Below are positions 54,176 to 62,429 of a stretch of DNA of 64,000 nt, piece by piece (within the stretch, counting starts at the first letter, position 1; every line of letters starts with the position of its first letter). A program made the translations under genes and the position numbers. The stretch is from NCBI RefSeq assembly GCF_026991475.1, contig NZ_JALXBK010000047.1:97443-161442 (forward strand), in the 5' to 3' direction. The stretch comes from Sulfurimonas sp. (GTDB taxonomy: Bacteria; Campylobacterota; Campylobacteria; Campylobacterales; Sulfurimonadaceae). The notes beneath the pieces were generated by a model, which was not told where the DNA came from, made no database searches, and saw only the letters and a list, made by a program, of their open reading frames with translations.

Positions 54176-54877
54176 ATGGCATGTGACGCTCCAATTCAAG
54201 TAAAAAAAGAGGTTGTCTCAGAACATGAGACTGAAATATCAACTATAAAAGAGGAGAAAAAAATGAGTTCAACATTAGTAATGCAAAAAGCACCAGAGTT
54301 TTCTATGGAGGCGTATGACGCTAAAAGTGGTCACTATACAACTGTTAGTAGCAGCGATTATGAAGGGAAATGGCATGTGGTCTGTTTCTATCCTGCTGAC
54401 TTTACTTTTGTATGTCCTACTGAGATTGCAGCGATGAATGCAAAATATGATGAGTTTCAAGCGATGGGTGTTGATATTTTAGCAGTATCAACTGACACTA
54501 AATTTTCTCATAAAAGATTTGTAGAGACAGAACCACTTTTAAAAGATTTAAAACTGACTATGGGTGCTGATGGTACAAAAGAGGTGAGTCGTGCTTTTGG
54601 TGTACTTCTTGAAGATGAAGGTGTTGCACTTCGTGGTAGATTTCTTATAAATCCAGAGGGTGTTGTCGTAGCACAAGAGGTTCAAGCGCCATCGGTCGGT
54701 AGAAATGTAAATGAGTTCTTAAGACAAGTAGAAGCGTGGCAACATGCTACAAGAACAGGTGAAGTTTGTCCTGCAGGATGGAGACCAGGTAAAAAAACAC
54801 TGCCAGTAAACACTGATGTAGAACAGATGACAGGTCGTGTTGGTGATTACATCACAATTGAAGAAATTTTAAGTTAA
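54176..54877 (+). CDS. Typical 2-Cys peroxiredoxin (AhpC/TSA)
   Basis: 233-residue peroxiredoxin that reduces hydrogen peroxide and organic peroxides. The peroxidatic Cys80 lies in DFTFVCPTE and the resolving Cys198 in GEVCPAGWRPG; GGLG/YF-type motifs are missing or weak. The first 29 residues (MACDAPIQVKKEVVSEHETE onward) are an addition to the usual length of about 200. Both starts look usable: AAGGAG is 6 bases before 54176, and GAGGAG is 6-7 bases before the in-frame ATG at 54263. The rhodanese gene follows after 10 bases. Confidence 0.92.
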   Translation: MACDAPIQVKKEVVSEHETEISTIKEEKKMSSTLVMQKAPEFSMEAYDAKSGHYTTVSSSDYEGKWHVVCFYPADFTFVCPTEIAAMNAKYDEFQAMGVDILAVSTDTKFSHKRFVETEPLLKDLKLTMGADGTKEVSRAFGVLLEDEGVALRGRFLINPEGVVVAQEVQAPSVGRNVNEFLRQVEAWQHATRTGEVCPAGWRPGKKTLPVNTDVEQMTGRVGDYITIEEILS

Positions 54878-54887
54878 AGGAAAAAAT

Positions 54888-55283
54888 ATGGCAACAATAA
54901 CAAAAGAGACATTAACACAAATCATTGCTAATGATGTTAAAAAAGAAAATTTAGGTCTTGTAGATTTACATAAAACAAGAGAGTTGTTGATGGATGCTGG
55001 TGCAGTTCTTTTAGATGTAAGACCACCAGCAAAAGTAGAAGGTGACAATGCTCAAGAAGCAGGAATTGCCAACGCTTTTTATACTCCATATCCAAAATTT
55101 ACAGACTCTTTAGACCTGCTACCAACAGATAAAAATACACCTATAGTTGTAGGCTGTTTAAAAGCTTGGTTTGCAAACCGTGTAATGGGTTACTTAGAAG
55201 TGATGGGCTATACAAATGTTTATGTTTTAGATACTAGTATTGTTGATCTCATAGAAGTACACTACGCACATACAAATCGCTAG
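54888..55283 (+). CDS. Single-domain rhodanese-like sulfurtransferase
   Basis: 131-residue rhodanese. The domain spans about 33-128: LLDVRPPAKVEGD at the start and the catalytic Cys90 in VVGCLKAWFANRV, then GYTNVYVLDTS. It would move sulfane sulfur through a Cys persulfide. There is no signal peptide, so it works in the cytoplasm. Its pairing with a peroxiredoxin suggests a role in redox or sulfur stress. Confidence 0.85.
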   Translation: MATITKETLTQIIANDVKKENLGLVDLHKTRELLMDAGAVLLDVRPPAKVEGDNAQEAGIANAFYTPYPKFTDSLDLLPTDKNTPIVVGCLKAWFANRVMGYLEVMGYTNVYVLDTSIVDLIEVHYAHTNR

Positions 55284-55288
55284 ATTAT

Positions 55289-55331
55289 GCTTAGAGACCT
55301 CTAATAACGGGTCTCATAAGCAAATTTTTTC
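55289..55331 (+). terminator. Rho-independent terminator after the rhodanese gene
   Basis: GCTTAGAGACC (55289-55299) pairs with GGTCTC (55310-55315) and TAAGC (55317-55321) with one bulged A, followed by AAATTTTTTCTCC. A long stem with a T run, 5 bases after the stop: the most convincing terminator in the window. Confidence 0.8.
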
Positions 55332-55448
55332 TCCTAATTCAGTATTTTTACCTTATTCAAACCTTTTGAAATGATATTAGTCAATAATTTTTCAAAAAAA
55401 TTATGTCATACTTTAAACTATTACATATAATTGAAAACAAGGTCAAAA

Positions 55449-56567
55449 ATGATAAAAATTATTTTTCTTACTCTATTTGTCACACTTTTGTCGGCAAGCT
55501 ATCGTACAAATAAATCGTGCAGTGAGTGTCATCAACAAATTTTCCAAGAGTATCAAAGTTCTTACCACTCTAAGACATATTTCAACGATAAGCTACATAG
55601 AAAAGTTGCCAACCTAGCAGCAAGTGAAGATCATTATAATTGTGCAACATGTCATATGCCATCGGCTCAAAACCAAAAAGAGTTAGCTAATGGTACTCTA
55701 AAACCTGATTCATCAAAACAGAGAGAAAAAGATGCTATTAGTTGTTTTTATTGTCATCAGATTGCCTATGTAAAAAAAGCCCATCTTAAAAACAAAATAA
55801 TTCTTACCAAACAAATAGCAAATTATAAACCAACTTTATACGGCTCTTTAAAAAATCCTGACGAGAGTGATAAACACACAATGACACATAGCCCTATTTA
55901 TGACAAATATGTCTGTTCTGGCTGTCATTCACATAAAAGAAACACCCATGGTACGCTAATCTTTGATGCGATGAATGGCAAGATGGACAGTAAAGAGTGT
56001 ATTAAATGTCATATGCCTCTTGTAGCTGGAAAAGTTGAAAAAATGAACAAAAAAATTCGTACGCAACATCATGACCATAGCTTTAATGGCATACATAATA
56101 TGAGCATGAGAAAAAAAGGGATAGAGTTAAATATTCATGTAAAGAATAAAAAAATTGAAGTGAGCATTAAAAATAAAATGCCTCATCCACTTATCATCCA
56201 AGTTGCAAGGTTAAATTATTTACAACTTAATATAAAAAGAGATGGCAAAATCATCTGGCAAAATTATAAAAAATCTCCTACTGAGGACAAACAGGGTATA
56301 TTTAAAATTGATTTTTTAGGGGCTGATGGAAAACCTGTTGTTATACCTGCTTTTGCATACAAAAGAGGGTTTGTAAACAATATAAAAGCAAAAGAGACAA
56401 AAAAATTGATTTATAATGTTCCAGACTTGAAAGATGGTGATATAATCACAGCTTCTATGTATGTGATATTAGAAAAACCTAGCTGCTGGAAAACTCTAAA
56501 TTTACAAGATTCCAGTTTAAAAACACCAATGCTTTTAAAAAGTAAAATATATACAATAGAGAAATAA
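55449..56567 (+). CDS. Periplasmic pentahaem c-type cytochrome
   Basis: 372-residue protein with a signal peptide (MIKIIFLTLFVTLLSASYR) and five CxxCH haem motifs: CSECH (24-28), CATCH (65-69), CFYCH (99-103), CSGCH (156-160) and CIKCH (184-188). The start pattern CSECHQQIFQEYQSSYHS is like the cytochrome c554 family. The remaining 180 residues look beta-rich and carry no haem. A TTG lies 18 bases upstream in frame, but the ATG at 55449 begins the signal peptide properly and has AAGG before it. It is monocistronic, and its electron partner is unknown. Confidence 0.85.
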   Translation: MIKIIFLTLFVTLLSASYRTNKSCSECHQQIFQEYQSSYHSKTYFNDKLHRKVANLAASEDHYNCATCHMPSAQNQKELANGTLKPDSSKQREKDAISCFYCHQIAYVKKAHLKNKIILTKQIANYKPTLYGSLKNPDESDKHTMTHSPIYDKYVCSGCHSHKRNTHGTLIFDAMNGKMDSKECIKCHMPLVAGKVEKMNKKIRTQHHDHSFNGIHNMSMRKKGIELNIHVKNKKIEVSIKNKMPHPLIIQVARLNYLQLNIKRDGKIIWQNYKKSPTEDKQGIFKIDFLGADGKPVVIPAFAYKRGFVNNIKAKETKKLIYNVPDLKDGDIITASMYVILEKPSCWKTLNLQDSSLKTPMLLKSKIYTIEK

Positions 56568-56577
56568 CAAATTAATT

Positions 56578-56853
56578 TTAACCTATTCGTATCGCCTTAG
56601 TATGCAAAAGAGCATCTGCAATTTTTCCCCTAGCAGACTCTATAAGGCGAGAGAATGTGGTGCGAGAGATGCCCATTTTATCTGCACACTCTTGCTGGTA
56701 AAGCCCTTCATAGTCTGCTAAACGCAGTGCTTCCATCTCATCTTCACGCAGTGCGACTCTTTCAAGTTCACTGCGTTTAACACCACATGGCTTAAAGCAG
56801 ATATGGCTATGATCTGCATCTATATTTCTCTGTATTGGTTTTCTACCTCTCAT
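56578..56853 (-). CDS. DUF134 (UPF0251) DNA-binding-like protein
   Basis: 91-residue DUF134 protein with the MRGRKPIQRNI start and a sigma-like helix-turn-helix (YQQECADKMGISRTTFSRLIE). Family members often accompany NifX/orange-protein-type genes, as here, where the NifX-like gene is 15 bases upstream. It is the only DNA-binding-looking product of the five-gene run and so might control it. Three AAACGCAG octamer copies lie within 151 bases in and beside it. Confidence 0.85.
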   Translation of the reverse strand: MRGRKPIQRNIDADHSHICFKPCGVKRSELERVALREDEMEALRLADYEGLYQQECADKMGISRTTFSRLIESARGKIADALLHTKAIRIG

Positions 56854-56870
56854 ACAAACCCCCTGCGTTT
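56720..56870. repeat. Cluster of three AAACGCAG octamers
   Basis: AAACGCAG at 56720-56727, CTGCGTTT at 56771-56778, and CTGCGTTT at 56863-56870. The last lies in the 15-base gap between the DUF134 and NifX-like genes and overlaps the NifX-like stop codon. This is the highest local density in the window. Confidence 0.85.
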
Positions 56871-57243
56871 AGATATTGCCATCTAAAAAGTTACGCACTA
56901 CCTCATCAGCTGTTGCACCATGTTTTTGACGTATTTTTTTTACTTTTAAGCCAATGGACTCTAATGCTTCTTTCATATTTTCACCCACAGCTTGCACTAA
57001 AATAATGTCACAATTTTTAAGCGCTTCTACATCTTTTCTATGTGAATTCGTATGCTCTTTATGTCCCATCTCAGAGTGGTCATGTTCTTCATTTTCTCTA
57101 TGAGCATGATGCCCACCATCATGATGTTTGTTTGGCACTACTTCTACAAATTTATCATCATCATAAATCGCAAAGTATGCACTTTGTCCTGTTTTTTTTA
57201 CTATTGTCTTTTTATCTTCATCTACTGCTAAAACTATTTTCAT
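56869..57243 (-). CDS. NifX/NifB-type (dinitrogenase iron-molybdenum cofactor fold) protein with a His-rich insert
   Basis: 124-residue protein of the NifX/NafY/orange-protein fold: MKIVLAVDEDKKTIVKKTGQS, then NCDIILVQAVGENMKEALES and a C-terminal helix. A histidine-rich insert (about 39-69, HHDGGHHAHRENEEHDH and following) could bind metals. Its relatives hold an iron-molybdenum or molybdenum-copper cluster. It overlaps the dihaem cytochrome gene by 4 bases. Confidence 0.8.
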   Translation of the reverse strand: MKIVLAVDEDKKTIVKKTGQSAYFAIYDDDKFVEVVPNKHHDGGHHAHRENEEHDHSEMGHKEHTNSHRKDVEALKNCDIILVQAVGENMKEALESIGLKVKKIRQKHGATADEVVRNFLDGNI

Positions 57244-57959
57244 TTTTTATCCTTTTGTGATTTTAAAGAGAGTATCCACTGAGCAATTGTTTTAACATCT
57301 GCGTCTCTTAACTTTTTAAACGCAGGCATCACTGCACCTTTAGAGCTTGCATATTTTTTCTTACTACCATTTTTAATGCTATGCATCAAAACTGCTAATG
57401 AGTTTCCTTTTCTCTTTGCAATATCTCTAAATGCAGGTCCAACGATTTTTTTATCTACTTTATGACAAGAGAGACACCCATTTTTAAGCACCAATCGCTC
57501 ACCTTTTGGCATTGCATTTAGTTTGTTTTCTAAAAGTTGTGCTTCATTCAGATTTTTCTCTGTAAAATGTGAGAACATATACTCTGCTATAGCTTGAAGC
57601 TCATCTTGTGTTACTTTTCCTTTTTGTGAAGGCATAATTCCATAAGTTTTCAGACTTGCTTTATCACAAAATGATTTACTCGCACTTGGATTTATAACAT
57701 AATCTTTCACAAACGCAATCGCCTTTGGAATTCGCTGACTCTCATCTTCTGTTTTTATGAAATGTACTACATGAAAAGCAACTGCCATCATCGCTGGTGC
57801 TTTTTCATCTTTAAAAGTCTTAGGTGGCAGGTCAATATTATGACACTTCGTGCACTTTTGCTCTAAAAGTTTTTTTCCGTCTAAATTATTTACCTTTTTA
57901 TCTTGTGAACAGCCACTAAAGAGTAATAATAGAACCGATGTTAAAAATATTATTCTCAT
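57240..57959 (-). CDS. Dihaem c-type cytochrome lipoprotein
   Basis: 239-residue lipoprotein (LLLFSGCSQ, Cys17 lipidated) with two haem c motifs, CTKCH (36-40) and CLSCH (162-166). The second half resembles a small class I cytochrome c (GPAFRDIAKRKG, GSKKKYASSKGAVMPAF), with Met as the likely axial ligand. It should pass electrons at the periplasmic face. It overlaps the MFS gene upstream by 4 bases. Confidence 0.85.
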   Translation of the reverse strand: MRIIFLTSVLLLLFSGCSQDKKVNNLDGKKLLEQKCTKCHNIDLPPKTFKDEKAPAMMAVAFHVVHFIKTEDESQRIPKAIAFVKDYVINPSASKSFCDKASLKTYGIMPSQKGKVTQDELQAIAEYMFSHFTEKNLNEAQLLENKLNAMPKGERLVLKNGCLSCHKVDKKIVGPAFRDIAKRKGNSLAVLMHSIKNGSKKKYASSKGAVMPAFKKLRDADVKTIAQWILSLKSQKDKK

Positions 57960-59281
57960 TTTTCATCCTTTTTTAGTAATTTTCTAATACTCTCTTCATC
58001 TGTTAAACTCTCATCATATTTAACAACTACAACATGTTCTGTATCATTAATATACCACTCTATAACACCCTCTTTAGTGTGCAATTCTTGATGTTTAGCA
58101 TGGTCTGTATCATCTAAATGAATGTAAGCAATTTTATTTTTTGCAGGATTATCAAGAGTAAAAAGCATAACAGCCCAAGCAATACATAAAACAATAATTC
58201 CATAAGAGACAACACTCAAACTTGTTATATCAAGAAGCATACCACCAATAAAACCGCCAATAAAAGTTCCAAAGTAACCAAAGCTATTGAAAATTCCAAG
58301 AACTTTACCTCTTTGATGAACTTTTGCATATTTTGAAGCTAAAGATTGCAATATAGGTTCTTGAAGATTAAAACCGATAAAAAAGATAATAACACCTGCA
58401 ACAAATGCCATATATGTATGACTTAGTCCAATAATGAGATATGCAATAGCGAGAAAAAGAACACCAAGAAGTAAAATAAGTTTATACTTCCCTTTTTTCT
58501 CTGCTATCATAGCAGCAGGTCCCATTGCTAAAATTCCAACTATCATAGATGGAAGGTAAATTTTATAGAGTTCACTTTCGCTCCATCCATATGTCTTAAT
58601 CAAAACAATAGGAATAATCATAAATGCAAAAGTCATAAAACCTTTTACTAGCATATTTGTTATGTTCATCTTCATGAGATTTTTATTTTCAAACATTTTA
58701 AATTTATCACTTTCTAAATATGTATGCTTAATGACTGGAGGATCCGGAACATATTTCACTAAAACATAAATAGATGCAAGTGCTAAAAATGTAACAATAA
58801 AAAACAGAGTAGGAACACCACCACAATAAGCAGCAATAGTAGGTCCAGCAATCATAGAGAGTGCAAATGCCATCCCAATACTTCCACCCATTATAGCCAT
58901 TGCTTTACCACGCTCTTCCTCTTTAACTACATCACTAATAGTCGCAGTAATTACAGAACCAATAGCACCAGCACCTTGAAGCAATCGCCCAATAAGCAAG
59001 GTATAAACATCTGTCGCCAAACCAGCAACCAAAGAACCAATAGCAAAGATAATAAGACCAAAAATAATCGTCTTTTTTCTCCCTATTTTATCACTGATTG
59101 TTCCAAATGGAACCTGAAAGAGCATCTGCGTTATCGCATATCCACCGATGATAATACCAACCATAGTATGACTGGAGTTTGGCATATCTAAAGCATAGAC
59201 AGAAAGCACTGGAAGGACTATAAAAAGCCCAAACATTCTTAACGAAATAATAAGATTTAGAGGTAATATTTTTTTAAACAT
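57956..59281 (-). CDS. MFS transporter with a C-terminal cytoplasmic domain
   Basis: 441-residue major facilitator protein with about 12 helices (to about 375); GTISDKIGRKKTII is the loop 2-3 signature. The C-terminal 65 residues form a charged domain (DDTDHAKHQELHTKEGVIEW then VVVVKYDESLTDEESIRKLL) like a small ferredoxin-fold HMA module without its CxxC pair. The substrate is unknown. It overlaps the second MFS gene by 8 bases. Confidence 0.85.
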   Translation of the reverse strand: MFKKILPLNLIISLRMFGLFIVLPVLSVYALDMPNSSHTMVGIIIGGYAITQMLFQVPFGTISDKIGRKKTIIFGLIIFAIGSLVAGLATDVYTLLIGRLLQGAGAIGSVITATISDVVKEEERGKAMAIMGGSIGMAFALSMIAGPTIAAYCGGVPTLFFIVTFLALASIYVLVKYVPDPPVIKHTYLESDKFKMFENKNLMKMNITNMLVKGFMTFAFMIIPIVLIKTYGWSESELYKIYLPSMIVGILAMGPAAMIAEKKGKYKLILLLGVLFLAIAYLIIGLSHTYMAFVAGVIIFFIGFNLQEPILQSLASKYAKVHQRGKVLGIFNSFGYFGTFIGGFIGGMLLDITSLSVVSYGIIVLCIAWAVMLFTLDNPAKNKIAYIHLDDTDHAKHQELHTKEGVIEWYINDTEHVVVVKYDESLTDEESIRKLLKKDEK

Positions 59282-60449
59282 TCATTTTTCCTTTTTGTAT
59301 TGTAGCATCCAAAACAGATGCAAAACCAATGGCAATATATGCCAAAACTGCAGCGATTATGTAAGTAGTTTTCAAACCTATAGCATCACCAAAAACTCCC
59401 ATAGCCAGCACTACAATAGAACTTATTGAGAAGTTTATACTCATATAGACACTGTTTATAAATGTCGGCATTTTTGTATCTAACTCATGAATAACAGAGA
59501 GCATAATAGGACCATTTGCAAACATAAAAATTCCCAAAAGTGCTAAAAGTGGAAACATTGTGTAGGGTGTTGTACTAAAGAGAAAAGCACTCATAGTAAG
59601 CGCTGCCCCACTTGACATGATGACAAGCGTTTTTTGTCTTCCGATTTTATCTGAAATAGTTCCCGAGGCAAATGTGCCAATAACCCCAAAGAACTGCAAA
59701 ACTGCCAAAGCACTACTTGCTACCCACAAAGAGAAACCCTCTTGTGTGAGATAAATAGCCAGATAAAGCGTTACCGCCATCTTCATAGCAGACTGAAAAA
59801 ACATAAAACCGCTCATAACACCAAAGAGAGGTAAAAAGCGTTTTACTTCACGCAGGGCATCGCCCTTCTCTCTCTTTTTTGTAAACTTTGTCTGAGTAAA
59901 GTTAAAATTTCTCAGTTTATAGTACAAAATCAGCGAAGCGATAATTCCAAAAGGCATAAGTCTCCAAGTACCCTCAAGTCCCCACAAAGAGACACCACCA
60001 GTGATTATCAAAGGACCAAGTGTACGCGCAAGCTCTCCACCAACCATAAAGTAACTCATTCCCCGTCCAAGTTTATCGCCAGAAGATGCTTTTATCATCC
60101 CGGGCGAGGGAATATGAAAGAGTGTTGAAGTAATCCCTGCAATAAAAAGTAAAATGAGTAACATCGCATAAGAGTTAGCCACGCCCAAGAGTGACATCAC
60201 AACAGCAGTAAACGCAGGAGATAAAATCACAAAATAACGAGCATCACTCCTCTCAGCCAAAAGACCAAAGAAAGGATTTAAAAGAGAAGGAATTTTTCTA
60301 GCAATATCTAAAAAAGCACTCATAACAAGGCTCATACCAAGCTTATCTATAAGCAGTGGCAAAATAGGTGCTAAAAAAGCGGAGTAAGTATCTTGTACTA
60401 AATGTGCTACAGAGACCGTAGCAATGATATTATTATCTTTTTTTTGCAA
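59274..60449 (-). CDS. MFS transporter (391 residues)
   Basis: 391-residue major facilitator protein with about 12 helices; GTISDKIGRQKTLVIM and the repeated AERSDARYF loop are MFS features. The first codon is TTG with AAGGA upstream, 10 bases away; no in-frame ATG is near. It heads the leftward run MFS, MFS, dihaem cytochrome, NifX-like, DUF134. A strong promoter with an operator inside its spacer lies at 60482-60510, reaching into the 3' end of the metallo-beta-lactamase-fold gene. Confidence 0.83.
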   Translation of the reverse strand: MQKKDNNIIATVSVAHLVQDTYSAFLAPILPLLIDKLGMSLVMSAFLDIARKIPSLLNPFFGLLAERSDARYFVILSPAFTAVVMSLLGVANSYAMLLILLFIAGITSTLFHIPSPGMIKASSGDKLGRGMSYFMVGGELARTLGPLIITGGVSLWGLEGTWRLMPFGIIASLILYYKLRNFNFTQTKFTKKREKGDALREVKRFLPLFGVMSGFMFFQSAMKMAVTLYLAIYLTQEGFSLWVASSALAVLQFFGVIGTFASGTISDKIGRQKTLVIMSSGAALTMSAFLFSTTPYTMFPLLALLGIFMFANGPIMLSVIHELDTKMPTFINSVYMSINFSISSIVVLAMGVFGDAIGLKTTYIIAAVLAYIAIGFASVLDATIQKGKMNV

Positions 60450-60481
60450 TTTAGCATTATCCTTGAAAACATATTACTGAA

Positions 60482-60510
60482 ATTATATCGGTCATATGTT
60501 CACAAGTCAA
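60482..60510 (-). promoter_or_regulatory. Promoter with TGAACATATG operator, copy 1
   Basis: On the minus strand: TTGACT (60505-60510), 17-bp spacer, TATAAT (60482-60487). The spacer contains TGTGAACATATGACC, a palindrome centred on CATATG (60493-60498). The copy before the haem protein gene (63752-63780) differs at one base. A repressor that binds here would cover the promoter. Confidence 0.75.
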
Positions 60511-61153
60511 TAGAAAGAGTAAATAATTCAATTGCCCTGTCACCACTACAGTGTGTAGGTCTTGCACACTTAACACCCATCTCTTTAAGCGCATCTATTG
60601 TCTGTAATATTTTTTCATCACTACTTCTTAAAAGATGAAAACCACCCTCAACGCAGCGAATATCTCTACCAATAATCTCTCGTGCAACTTTTGTAATATT
60701 TTCAACTCCAAAGTGTCCACAACCCGTTATGAGCGTACTCTCTTGTTTATCTATTATGAGAGACTGCTCGGGAGTTTCATCTCCTAAAACTCCAGTTGTA
60801 TAGAGATTTGCAAAAAGTTTTTGTGGTTTTTTCCCACAAACTACGACCTCTTTCACCAAAGTTTTCAGATCTTTAATCAAATGTTTTGAGAGTGAAGAGG
60901 GAACAAAGAGTGTAAGATTTGGATTAAGCTCAATAATGCTGTCTAAACCTCCAATATGATCCCAATGAGAATGTGTAATAAAAAGATACTCTATTTCCTT
61001 CACATCAACATTAAGTTGCTGCATATTTTTTAAAAGAACACGCCCATTGCTGCCTGTGTCAAAAAGAAGTTTATACTCCTCTAGGTAAGCACTAAATCCC
61101 CAAAGAGAGTGGCATGTATCACATACTTTATAGTTATCAAAAAGAATTTTCAT
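60500..61153 (-). CDS. Metallo-beta-lactamase-fold hydrolase
   Basis: 217-residue enzyme. The metal motif is THSHWDHIGG, and GCGHFGVENI, EGGFHLL and PTHCSGDRAIE match the family annotated as dihydropterin methyl-aminobenzene phosphate synthase-like, seen with orange-protein genes. I chose the ATG at 61153 (MKILFDNYKV), with GGAG 9 bases upstream, over the in-frame ATG at 61168; it overlaps the MFS gene by 17 bases. CDTCHSLWGFSAY contains a CxxCH, but with no signal peptide this is not a haem c site. Confidence 0.82.
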   Translation of the reverse strand: MKILFDNYKVCDTCHSLWGFSAYLEEYKLLFDTGSNGRVLLKNMQQLNVDVKEIEYLFITHSHWDHIGGLDSIIELNPNLTLFVPSSLSKHLIKDLKTLVKEVVVCGKKPQKLFANLYTTGVLGDETPEQSLIIDKQESTLITGCGHFGVENITKVAREIIGRDIRCVEGGFHLLRSSDEKILQTIDALKEMGVKCARPTHCSGDRAIELFTLSIDL

Positions 61154-62390
61154 GATTTTTATCTCCATATTTTTTTAACCCTAAACTTATAACTAAGCCT
61201 GCAAACAGAAGTCCAATAGTTAGAAAGTATATAAGCTCATAACTCCCAAAACTTTTCAGTAACAGACCACCAAGAATAGGAAAAAAAAGTCCAAATGAAC
61301 TGAGATTTGTTTGCACCGCAGTATAAATAGGGCGTTTTTCTTCTGGTGCTATCTCTATAATGAGATTCATTCCACTATTTCCAAAACCATCAAGAGCTAT
61401 GCCATAGAGAAAAAAGACAAGAGCATATATATAGCTATTATTCGCAAAAAGTGCAGCTGTAAACGCAGCTATCATAAAAATAAAACTCAAATAGAGCATC
61501 TTTTCATAATTGCTTATTTGTCTCCATAACAAAGAGCTTCCCACTATGCTTCCAAACATCTGTACCATTATGAATCCACCTAAAACCCAACCGGTCAAAG
61601 TAACACTGTTTTTTGCTTCTAAAATGACAAAAGGAATGGAGAGATAACAGGCAAAACTTAAAAAAATGGCTAAAGTCTGCTGCTGTAGTCGCTTGTCATC
61701 TTTAAGCGTGGCAAAGGCATTTTTTATAAAGAGCCCAAAATGTTTCTCTTTTTCTTGTACATTCTCTTTTAATGGTTCATCATCAATAGTACCAAAAATA
61801 AAAAAGCCAATACCCATAATAAAACTACTGACAATGAAAAGATAGGCATAATTAAGTGGCGCTTGAAAATGGCTCAAAACATATCCCGCAACACCACCAC
61901 TAACGATGGAAGCAATAGAACCCGCAACCTGACGATTTGCCATGGTCTTTCCACGATACGCTTTAGAAAAAAGTTTTGCCTGAAGTTCTTTAAAATAGAT
62001 TGCACCAAAACCAGCAGAGAGGGAAAAAGCAAAAAGCCCTAATCCTATAAAAGTAAGGGTAAGTGTTTTATGAGCATCTCCGATAAAAAAAATACTCAAA
62101 CCAATACTAAACCAAGAGAGCCAACGAAAAAAAAATACTCTTCGTAAATAAGGCAAAACTTTTTTATAACTCTGTGCATGAAACGCAGCATAAAGCTGTG
62201 TGAGTATTGCCCCTCCACGCAACAAAGAGACAAAGAGACCAACAATAAGAGCACTATTACTAAAGTGCTCAATTATAAGCGGCAATACAGTCGAAGGCTC
62301 TGCTATGGTAATAGCTAAAGAGAGAAAAAATGCATGAGCTACATTTTTATAATTATTGGTCGGATTGTCCTGTTCATATAACTGACTCAT
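61137..62390 (-). CDS. MFS transporter (third of the locus)
   Basis: 417-residue major facilitator protein with about 12 helices and a long central loop (DDEPLKENVQEKEKHFGLF). It is only distantly like the other two MFS proteins. I place the start at the ATG at 62390 (MSQLYEQDNPT); a TTG at 62405 with GAGAG upstream is the alternative. It lies between the NifX-like gene with the Gly/Arg-rich N-terminus and the hydrolase gene, and probably shares their transcript. Confidence 0.82.
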   Translation of the reverse strand: MSQLYEQDNPTNNYKNVAHAFFLSLAITIAEPSTVLPLIIEHFSNSALIVGLFVSLLRGGAILTQLYAAFHAQSYKKVLPYLRRVFFFRWLSWFSIGLSIFFIGDAHKTLTLTFIGLGLFAFSLSAGFGAIYFKELQAKLFSKAYRGKTMANRQVAGSIASIVSGGVAGYVLSHFQAPLNYAYLFIVSSFIMGIGFFIFGTIDDEPLKENVQEKEKHFGLFIKNAFATLKDDKRLQQQTLAIFLSFACYLSIPFVILEAKNSVTLTGWVLGGFIMVQMFGSIVGSSLLWRQISNYEKMLYLSFIFMIAAFTAALFANNSYIYALVFFLYGIALDGFGNSGMNLIIEIAPEEKRPIYTAVQTNLSSFGLFFPILGGLLLKSFGSYELIYFLTIGLLFAGLVISLGLKKYGDKNHENSF

Positions 62391-62429
62391 TCTCTTGTCA
62401 TTCAATTTTTACTCTCTCACTAATTTAGT

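Noticed and set aside
61100-61115. CxxCH in the metallo-beta-lactamase-fold protein as a haem c site
   Set aside because: The protein has no signal peptide and the motif sits in the N-terminal strand region of a cytoplasmic enzyme, so haem attachment is not expected.
4346-62188. Explanation of the octamer as a conserved protein motif or a rare codon effect
   Set aside because: Copies encode different residues in all three frames on both strands, in unrelated proteins, and two lie in intergenic DNA, so a protein-level or codon-level cause does not fit.
4346-62188. Explanation of the octamer as an FtsK-orienting (KOPS) sequence
   Set aside because: KOPS sites are strongly strand-biased along a replichore; here 21 copies lie on each strand. 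A window that straddles the origin or terminus could hide bias, but the two orientations are interleaved throughout.
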